64,000 nucleotides of DNA, from assembly GCA_935421135.1 (NCBI GenBank), contig OW285189.1, positions 15,273,072-15,337,071 of the forward strand, given 5' to 3'. The translations under genes and the position numbers were made by a program. Positions 55,401 through 64,000 of this stretch are shown here, piece by piece (positions within the stretch are counted from its first letter, which is position 1; every line of letters starts with the position of its first letter). Origin of the DNA: Bugulina stolonifera (Eukaryota; Bryozoa; Gymnolaemata; Cheilostomatida; Bugulidae). Below the pieces are notes generated by a model, which did not search any database, had not been told where the DNA came from, and was given only the letters and a program-made list of their open reading frames with translations.

Positions 55401-58400
55401 ATTATTGTAACTTGGTATGGCAGTAATATTGCAACAACCTGTTTATAGCATGGCCACTATCTTCTTTGTTGGAACAAAGTATCCTACACATCCGATTGAA
55501 ATTCCAATAATATTATGGTGTTTGCAATCTGTAACTCGGCAGAGAAATACAATAGATCAGATGTAAAACATGTGCATGTACCTAGTGACATCAGAAGTTA
55601 GATTACCAAATTCCAGCTAGATCATCACTCATAAAGTGAATAGTCCAATGAATGACAGATAGAAAAATAGGCCGAATATAGTGTGGTTTCAGCTTGAAAT
55701 GTCAGATCTGTGATTAACATAGCATCGGGCAAAGCTGTTTCACCATATTTCTGTTGAGCACTATTTCATGGTTCAGGATACAAGACATACAAGTACATGT
55801 ATATGACATACATGTGTAATGAAAAAAACTAGTGTAGATCAGAAGCCTTGCATAGTATAGTTTAAAGTGTTTAGCAGAAGTTTCTGGAACATTACTTGTC
55901 ATTTTCAGCGTGTTTTACTGCATGTTTCAGCTGTCTTGAAGTTAGTCTACGTCAGCAAGAATTTGTAGAATTAATCAGGCAGGAGAGACGAATGGACGCT
56001 ATTAAACATGCCAGGATGTATTTTAGCACATTAGATTTACTGCATATGCCTAAAGTGAAGCAACTTATGGGCTTGCTTGCATTTCAGCATAATACAGATG
56101 TCTCTCCATATAAGGTACATGTGCATGTCTTATATTGTGCTATAATGTCATGTTTGCCCTCTATTTTTACCCCTCCACACATACTATTTCAGTATTTCTT
56201 CTGGGAGCTGGGGGAGGGAAATACACAGAAATATTGGCTGGAAATAATATAAAATAACTGTATTATGTAATAATTATAAAACACCTGCCCTGTACTTTCA
56301 TATATTGTTGAGTATCTACCTACATCAGTAAATTGCAAGTTTACTTACTATCTTGTATGACCCTACTCTAAGATTACTCATGGGATTACTCAAGGTGAAA
56401 TTGGTTTAGAATTATTGCTTCATGAATCTGAATTCATAGTCTCTGCACAAGACTAATATTATTGTATTTGTATAAATCTAAGAAGCTTCTGAGTCTGCTT
56501 ATATTTATGTACATGCGTACACCTGATAGTTTTACCTTTGTCTGTCACATTACTAACCTCTCATTTCACCAATCAGGAGCTGTTTGCGGAGGAAAGGTGG
56601 CAGGACCTGGTCGATAATTTTAGGAGAGAGAATTTCAATCTGCATCAGCTTACTGGGAACTGTGTGTTTCTAATCACCCTTCAGTGTGGACTTTCGGCAC
56701 TCAAGACTCCGTATCCTTTTAATTTCGAAGCTGTTTATCCTTGACATTTCTGACCAGTTTCGCGTAGAGATAGCATCTAATACACTACTGTTATTATCAG
56801 TGGGAGGTAACGAACTAGTCTTCTGTCATTCTACACTAAACTTCACAGAAGGTCGAGTAAGTACATGGTACTGCCTGGATTCTGAACCATTCTAACTTCT
56901 AAAAACTTATTATAGTTATTATAACCTCAAAATCAACAGACATCGAACTTATGCAAAACAAATTCCAACATGAAATTCTGGCGTCGCTGTTGATACTAAA
57001 CTTTGCTTTAGTGTGATTAGCTAATACAAACATGGGAGCAGAAGTTCCTTTCTTGGGATCAAAGTAAAAATCTTGGCAAACCTTCAGAGGAGAACGTCTT
57101 TGTAAATTACACCCTGGTATTTTGAATTTGGAGTTGTCTTGTCTTATTCAACAATTCCAAGACGTTTTTCTTAGTGCCGGACGGTTTTAATTTTGCACTT
57201 GAATTCAGTTGTTTTCTGTATTTTCAAAAACTTGGAAAAATACCCAAATCGAACTGCTAATTTCATGCTCAATTTCGGGAGTTGTCACACTCTTCTTTTG
57301 ACTATAATGGCAGCCATTTTTACTTTGTGTGATAATTTGTGTAATTTCGGGAGTTGTCACACTCTTCTTTTGACTATAATGGCAGCCATTTTTACTTTGT
57401 GTAATAATTTTTATCATTTAATGCTAATTATTTTTAATAATATGTAAATATACATATAAGTACTACAAACTGAGTAAAACTGGTTGACAACAATGGGTGT
57501 AGATAAGTCTGTATGGCAAGGATGACATCAATTTATAAAGATTAAACGAGACACAATATGCATCCACAGGTACATGAAACCAGCCATTACTGGAAGTGAG
57601 CACGCTAAAGGGACAGATTTGAATTTAAAAAATTTAAAAGCATTTTAAGATTCAACCGTCTTTGAATCAAGCGAAAATAACTGAATGATACTGAAACACT
57701 GTGCAGCACTACGTCTTTGGTTGCCGCTGAGAAAAATACTGAATCGTGAAGGCTGAAACTATATGCTAATCATACTTGCTGGGTACATTTTTCTTTACAA
57801 GTGCTGCCAGGTTTAAAATATACATTTGTGTGCAGCTAATTTCTTATACTGTTTTACTTGTTCATCATAGGCACAATAGCTGTCAAAATGGAGTACTACT
57901 ATACCAGAACTGTCTCCTCTCACCAATGTCATATAGTTACTGATATTCTGTTGTACTAAACCTTTCCTTAGCATATTGTATCAGACATTGTTACAAAGAG
58001 ACCACGAAAAACTCCAACTGTCCTGTCTGTGCTAAACATCTGAATGAGTTGGCTAGAGAATTTCCCAGATCACACTGTGCCCATTCTAAACTAGTATGTT
58101 CAATATCTGGAGATGTTATTAATGAGCATAATCCTCCACTGGCTCTACCAAATGGACATGTATATGGAGCAAAGGTTAGCAATTTAATATTTTAATTTAA
58201 GCTTAAGTCTATGGTAAGATTTTGATTTGGTCATTGGACCTATGGTAAGCTTTATGTGGACGTTGGACCTATACAGGCACATCAAAATATTGTATATCCG
58301 GATAAAAGGAAGGTAACTCTCATTTTATTCCCTCAACAGGCACTAGAGATTATGGCAGTAGAAAATGATGGAAAGATCACTTGCCCTCGAACTAACCGTG

Positions 58401-58441
58401 TGTTTCAGCTGACTGAAGCTGAGAAAGTCTATGTGATGTAA
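52448..58441 (+). CDS. MAEA: MAEA/GID9-type subunit of the CTLH E3 ubiquitin ligase
   Basis: Catalytic RING-like subunit of the CTLH (GID) ubiquitin ligase, which pairs with RMND5. Exons are 52448-52486, 53587-53769, 54438-54641, 54989-55113, 55931-56114, 56577-56710, 57985-58174 and 58340-58441. They give 386 residues (human 396). The N-terminal coiled coil begins [19 protein letters not shown] LisH-like segment (about 113-140) is followed by the CTLH region with [20 protein letters not shown] and LGLLAF-type helices. The C-terminal gRING has CPVC (302-305), [18 protein letters not shown] and CPRTNRVF, ending EKVYVM. The exon 7 acceptor at 57984 is the only one keeping the CYKE...CPVC frame; an earlier AG runs into a stop. 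Confidence 0.96.
57271..57415 (+). repeat. 72-bp tandem duplication
   Basis: Two nearly identical copies of a 72-bp unit starting AATTTCGGGAGTTGTCACAC sit head to tail in the MAEA intron between 56711 and 57984. Confidence 0.9.
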
Positions 58442-58718
58442 TCCTTCACCAACTGGCACACTTATCACTATCATCATATGTGGAAAGTTGAATACTACGA
58501 ATGAAATGTTCCATGGACATTGGCTTGAATATCAATACAGAATCTTCTACATACATAATTATTATGAAATTATGGCTGGACTACTAACAACTTTCAGATT
58601 TAGGATTTAGCAATCATTGCAGAATTCCTCACCTATGATAATGATATATTATGGTTGTACATGTACACATAATGTCTAGTATTTATACTTAGTACTTTTC
58701 TATCTATTATGACAACTA

Positions 58719-58724
58719 AATAAA
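58719..58724 (+). terminator. MAEA polyadenylation signal
   Basis: AATAAA about 280 bp after the MAEA stop. Confidence 0.6.
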
Positions 58725-59085
58725 AATATTTAATTACAGTACTACAAAATTAGTTCGACAATTTCGACTCTCACCCACTTATAGTATAGGTTGGTGGGCA
58801 AAGTGCAAGGCAGCATAATTTTTAGATTAGCAACCACAAATACCGTGTTGGAATGAACATGCGTAAGTTAATGGTTTGTGATACTGACCTTTTTTTATAA
58901 AAGGAAAAATACCTTCTGTACTAGTTCTGCTTTTAGATCAAACAGAAAACATATACAAATGTTAGATTCAAAAACAGAACTACTGCAGAAAGGATAATAG
59001 ACATGTAATTATATGGCCTAGGTATAGTGTTTGTATCACGAGTATGTCATTGTACCAGTTGTCACACCAAAGGAATGCTTAATAT

Positions 59086-60186
59086 CAGAGTTGGGTCCAA
59101 GTCGACTTGCAAGTCAACAAGTCAAGTCATTTCTAAAATTTTGGAGGCAAGTCAAGTCCAAGTCAAGTCAGTGCTGCCTCAAGTCAAGTCAAGTCAAGTA
59201 ATTTCTAAAATTTTGAAGGCAAGTCAAGTCGAAGTCAAGTCAGTGCTGCCTCAAGTCAAGTCAAGTCAAGTCAGCTGTCATGCAAGTCGCAAGTCAAGTC
59301 AAGTCAAAGTCAAGTCAAGTCGAAATGCAAGTCAAGTGGAAGATAACTTCAAAAAATTTTACATTTTTCAAAACATCATTTTTTTCTTTTAGTAGGCATT
59401 CCAATCCATGAAAAACCTATGCCAAGGTGTAGTAGGGCATGGACATGTATGTGATGCAATCATGGTAAAGAACTAGTCTATATAAGTAGTATTATTGGCA
59501 CTACGGTCGAGACTGGTCATATAGTATTATATACTGTATATTGTAATGGTGATGCAGTGTTACATAGCGTATAAACAGCACATGGTACAGCAAGGAGTGT
59601 CCACTGGCCAGTCCTGCAATTTAACTCTAGTAATTACTGCACGGCACATTGTATTCACTACTTACAGTCTTACACCCCACCTACATTGTATGCTACACTT
59701 ACACTACTTGCACTGTGTGTACTTGTGACTATGCATTGTCGTTGTGTAGTCTCACGTACGTACACACAGCTTAGATAGTGCCTGAAGTGTGTACCCTCAT
59801 AGCTAACCTTGATATACTCTGAGTGCTGCTAGTAGCACTGATCTAGTAAAAATGATAATTAGGTAGGCAATTGAGACCTTTTTTCCATGTTGGCTAAACA
59901 CTGTACAAAATTTTTATTTGCCAGATTGACTTGGCAAAACCCAAGTCAAAATCACAAGTCATTCCTGTGTCCAAGTCAAGTCAAGTCAAGTCACATTGAT
60001 GTGCAAGTCAAAGTCAAGTCAAAATCACAAGTCATTCATGTGTCCAAGTCAAGTCAAGTCAAGTCACATTGATGTGCAAGTCAAAGTCAAGTCAAGTCAG
60101 CAAGTTGGCAAGTCCAAGTCAAGTCGACTTGTGACTTGACTTGACTTGGCAAGTCAAGTCAAATCTATGACTTGGACCCAGCTCTG
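59086..60186. mobile_element. Non-autonomous hAT-type DNA transposon with AAGTC arrays
   Basis: Ends are 18-bp terminal inverted repeats, CAGAGTTGGGTCCAAGTC at the left and the inverse of CAGAGCTGGGTCCAAGTC at the right, with one mismatch. They are flanked by an exact 8-bp target duplication, CTTAATAT (59078-59085 and 60187-60194). The CAG(A/G)G-type terminus and the 8-bp duplication are hAT superfamily hallmarks. Two subterminal arrays of an AAGTC pentamer (59096-59340 and about 59940-60165) flank a unique core without a transposase frame. Confidence 0.85.
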
Positions 60187-60462
60187 CTTAATATAGACAG
60201 ACTCGCAAGTCCTACTTCCTCACTTGAAGGGAAATGCCATGGGGTACCTGGACTAGCACTTTTATTCACCCTAATAATATGATATATGCATATTTAGGGA
60301 AACTAATTTGGTAGAAATGCAAACAAACAACTGAAAAAAAATTAGTGATTGGGACACCATACAATTTAGGGTTACCATACACATCAACACCTGGAATCTG
60401 TCCTTATCTTTCTTTAGGTCTATGGTTGAGATATTCATCATCTACTGAATTAATTCTGGTAC

Positions 60463-60508
60463 GCAATTGTCCTCTCTTTACTAAAAGAAATCGATGAGAA
60501 GACAACTT
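60463..60508. repeat. Hairpin element, AAGTTGTC family
   Basis: CAATTGTCCTCTC and GAGAAGACAACTT are imperfect inverse arms of the same consensus. It is intergenic. Confidence 0.5.
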
Positions 60509-62813
60509 TGCTAGTCACGCAACAATATACACTATACAGTACCAATCGACACTGTTGAACCAATGGAGTTGGGTTCTCTTCGGGTTTCAGACCATCAATT
60601 GCAGAGTTATCAAACTCTCAAAGTTTCTATAAGAACTTTGACACTCATTTATCGACTCGTAAACTAGCCTTCGTTCTATCAGTATTGTGCATTAACGACC
60701 ATTGGTTATATTTAAACACGCACGACGCCAGTGTTCTCACCATCGTAACACATAGGCTATGACAGTCGGCGTTGTAACTACCTTGGTTGTGAATGATATG
60801 TAACAACTTACTATACTTTTTATAAATAAAAATACTACAGTAGTGGAAAAACAGGGTCATTTTCTTTTGCTATAGTTAACGTAATGATCTTAGCCGGTTA
60901 TATTATATATTTATATTAGTGGTGGTATTCAAACTCTGTCGGAAACCCAACTAACATTCACAGTTACACTAGACTATTTAATTTTCAATTTTTAATTTAA
61001 TTTTCATTTTGGTTTTCTTTTTTGTGCCGTCTAGTCACAGGTAGACTCGGCTTATACTAATACTCACACTTTTGCTTTACTATCTATCTAGATTTTAATT
61101 AGGCTCACTAAAACTAGGAGGTAGGAAGTGGATTTTACAGACTCTCTAAGCATTATCATTATTGTGACTGTCAGTGTGAGTGTGCACTCCACACATCCAA
61201 CCACAATCCAATGATATGATATGATCCAAGGGCACTCTGCAGAACAGAAAGTAAAGAGGCTTCCAGTTTCTGGCCTGCAAACTCTTAAGACTCAGACTTC
61301 ACTATTTGAATAACAAATGAGTAGGAGTATGGGTATGGTATTAGTAATAATACTTTCGTCGCAAACCTGCGACTTGACATACTTATACTCATATTGACAT
61401 AGGCTGTTCATATGATATTAAATTATAGAAAAATAGAACAGACCAGCATGATGGTCCTAGGTTGTGTGAAATTTGCCTTACACGAAACCACTTGAAAGTA
61501 CAAGATTCTTGCTTAAACCATTCTCTGCTGACCCATTCTAATATCATTTCTGATAAGAATACTCTACCATGCGAGTAAACTCTGCTTATGATGAAAAACT
61601 AAGCTGCTCAGAGAAGAAAACTTACCACTATTTATGCATCATTTATGCATGCATCTATTGATGCATTATCAGATATGCTATAAAAATAATAGTTTTCTCA
61701 TTAAAACTATGAAAGATTTGAGGTTAAGGTTGCAAAATTGTATAACAGGCAGCTTAATGCTGGACACTGACGCTAGATCTCTTGAGGCAGTTGCAGTTTA
61801 TGGGCTGTAAGGTGATGTGGAGTAGTCCATACTCAACGAGGTGCTTACAATCATGATAAAAGAAAAGTATAAATTAATCAAATAAAAGGAAATATTATTT
61901 CTTACCATATGATTATAATTATATTATTGCTTATCAGTAAAATTCCATCATTAAGGGAGTATATTATCATAAAATGCCAAATCAAGCTAGAAACATACAT
62001 AGACAATTATTATCATATCAATTAAAGACCCATTAAAGATCAATTTTCAGTACAACTTTCAAGCTCTATATCTAGCTGCTAAAGAGTTCTCCAAATGCTA
62101 TGTCACTAATCATGGACCCATGGAAAGTTATGTGAAATATTATCGGAGTTTATTATTGCAAAATGACAGCATATATTTATTATATCATTATAGTGTAGTG
62201 GTCTGAACTCATGCTAATGAAAGGAGAGGGAGGGTGGTCTCATTCCCCCCTCCCTGCTTATACTGTCAATGATACCAGATTGTTGTTATCAGATCAACAT
62301 ATATATTGTGTTTGTATTGTTTATTATAGTAATGAGCCAATCATTAGCCTATGTCTTATTATTTTTATGAAAATTTACATGTTGCATTGCCTCTGTAGAC
62401 TATCTATAAAATATAACATTTAATTGTAATTATCCAGGTTTGTACTAGCTCTAAGTAGACCTAATAATCTCGCTATTTGTTGTAGCTGTCTTCTCTAGTC
62501 GTGGCCTATAGACTTGCAGACTTGAACCTAGATAATAGATAATAGAATTGTTTGTATTACGCATCAAGATATCAGTAGACTATAAGTGAAAGATTGAAAA
62601 TGATAATTACTCAGTTAAAAATGTTCCCTGTTGCTTTGCTAATAGCAGCTACTGCTACATAGTGACTGTTAGAGGCTTGTCGTTATTTGATTGGATTTTT
62701 TTAGTAGTTAAAAACCTACGAAGCTGTTTCCTTCTATGCACAGAATTAAACAAGTCAAAACATAAGCAGGAGTTTATCGACCTTGAGACTACACCAATCG
62801 CTTCCACACCACA
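60509..62813. other. Gene-free region upstream of hexokinase
   Basis: AT-rich sequence with no supported exon, apart from possible hexokinase 5' UTR near 62740-62813. Confidence 0.45.
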
Positions 62814-63606
62814 ATGCTTCCCAAGCATCCCGAGAGGGTAAGACAGATAAATAGGCCTACTTATATATGAGACTTTAATCTGTATAAATATAAGATAACC
62901 ATGAGCATTAATTATATCCTATTAACTTGACTGGTACATGTCTACGAAAGATGGAACGTTGTAAGTAGGCTTCACATGACCACTATTTCTTATCATTCAC
63001 CAACATATCATTATAACTTATATTTAACACAGGCCTGAAAGAACAGCCTAATTCTGTATTTCAAAGATTATGTTGGTTAGGCCTACATGGTATGTTATTT
63101 CATTCAATGTATAGATTCCCTAAAGCTGTTGTGATGTGTTTTTGCACTTGACCAGGTTTTCACAACATACAATGTAGATGATTGCTCAAGCTGTTTCCAT
63201 TGTTATGGTTGTAAATCAGATCCAAATCAGATCCAAATCAGTGGTGGGAGTTTGGGTTGTTTTTTCTACTCAACTTAGTGGTTATGTTGGTCTATCCATC
63301 AAGCCTATGGAAATCCATTTGTCACAAATTGATAAATTTATTTTAAAATATATGTTGTGCTCAACCTGTAGCTATGAGTATTTATATATTGGAAGTTATT
63401 TTACCCAATGATCACTATGTGACCTGGATTCTTTTCTTGACAGATTGAGCAGATATTGAAACCACTTCAGTTGAGTGATGACGTGTACCGGTCCATCAAA
63501 GAGAAGATGGATAATGACATGACAAATGGACTGAGCACAAATAAAAATATAGATGCCGATTTAAAAATGTACATCACATACGTCAGAGCTGTCCCCAATG
63601 GCACAG
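62814..63606 (+). CDS. Hexokinase, N-terminal exons (partial)
   Basis: Glucose-phosphorylating enzyme of glycolysis; only the first 62 codons lie in the window. Exon 1 is 62814-62837 (MLPKHPER) and exon 2 is 63444-63606, with phase 1 at its end. The next exon must lie past 64000. Recognition rests on LQLSDDVYRSIKEKMDNDM, a run of spacer, and LKMYITYVRAVPNGTG. These match the helix and the K-M-L-P-T-Y-V-R-x-x-P-x-G-T block just before the ATP-binding LDLGGTNFR motif of hexokinases. The remaining window sequence is intron. Confidence 0.8.
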
Positions 63607-64000
63607 GTATATGGCAGAACATTTATATTATATTAGTTGAAAACTTTTCCCATAAAGGAAGGATGGCCCAGTATTTGGGAACTGCCATTTGTTAAAAATT
63701 TATTTAATTGTCAAACAAGGGCCATAGATTAAATAATCTACTTATGTTTAACAACTAGTATAGCTATTTATATACAACAGACCTCATCCAGTCCTGCATG
63801 TAGTCACTATTATATAGGCCTACATATTCTACACACACAAGTTTTGTTGCCTGAAAACTGGACATTTCATGGTTTGAATATACCTGCACAGCATACCAAT
63901 GCTAATGGCAGGTTGAAAAACATCTATCAACAGTACACAAATAGCTCTACTCTCTACAGACTGCTTAAAGAATGTCAAATGAATTAAAAAGCTAGAAATT
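63607..64000. other. Hexokinase intron, runs off the window
   Basis: No further exon was recognised before the right edge. Confidence 0.5.

Noticed and set aside
57972..57984. Earlier acceptor AG for MAEA exon 7
   Set aside because: It leads to a stop within 22 codons and loses the conserved CYKE...CPVC block.
59027..59392. Open frame rich in Ser-Gln-Val-Lys
   Set aside because: It is the AAGTC pentamer array of the hAT element read as protein; the same applies to 59887-60072.

Overview
This is a eukaryotic, metazoan window. It is AT-rich and gene-dense, and its multi-exon genes have GT-AG introns on both strands. Genes that point to an animal are dynein light intermediate chain, CtBP, APEX1, MAEA, CNEP1R1, an Ig-domain receptor, a CARD protein and a cytoplasmic actin. 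The short introns, the compact layout and a hybrid CARD/Rho gene suggest an early-branching animal, probably a sponge. That placement is inference; no mitochondrial or rRNA marker is present.

Layout from left to right. At 98-2429 (-) is the 5' part of a dynein light intermediate chain gene. At 4319-8396 (-) is a complete two-Ig-domain, single-pass membrane receptor. At 8907-13639 (-) is a ubiquitin-like/ankyrin protein resembling ANKUB1. At 15310-18130 (-) is a PLP-dependent serine/threonine dehydratase of bacterial style. At 20210-22381 (+) is a predicted 92-residue protein of unknown function. At 23847-25474 (+) is actin with a CArG box and a TATA box. At 29972-31516 (+) is CNEP1R1, converging on APEX1 at 31768-35911 (-). 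At 39509-42868 (+) is a CARD/coiled-coil/Rho GTPase fusion, converging on CtBP at 44130-48032 (-). At 52448-58441 (+) is MAEA, the CTLH/GID E3 ligase subunit. At 62814-63606 (+) is the 5' end of a hexokinase gene running off the right edge.

The exon models were built by hand. In each one the splice phases close and the summed exons give an integral reading frame. The genes are unrelated housekeeping, signalling and surface functions with no operon logic. The most notable gene is the CARD/Rho fusion, which joins a death-fold adaptor domain to a complete, apparently prenylated Rho-type GTPase in one 420-residue protein.

The non-coding sequence holds a 1.1-kb non-autonomous hAT-type transposon with an 8-bp target duplication and arrays of an AAGTC unit, and a probable solo LTR. 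It also holds tRNA-like SINE fragments, a dispersed ~220-bp repeat in two copies, and a family of 35-65-bp hairpins with AAGTTGTCYTCTC-type arms that recurs at least nine times. No rRNA, functional tRNA or CRISPR array was seen.
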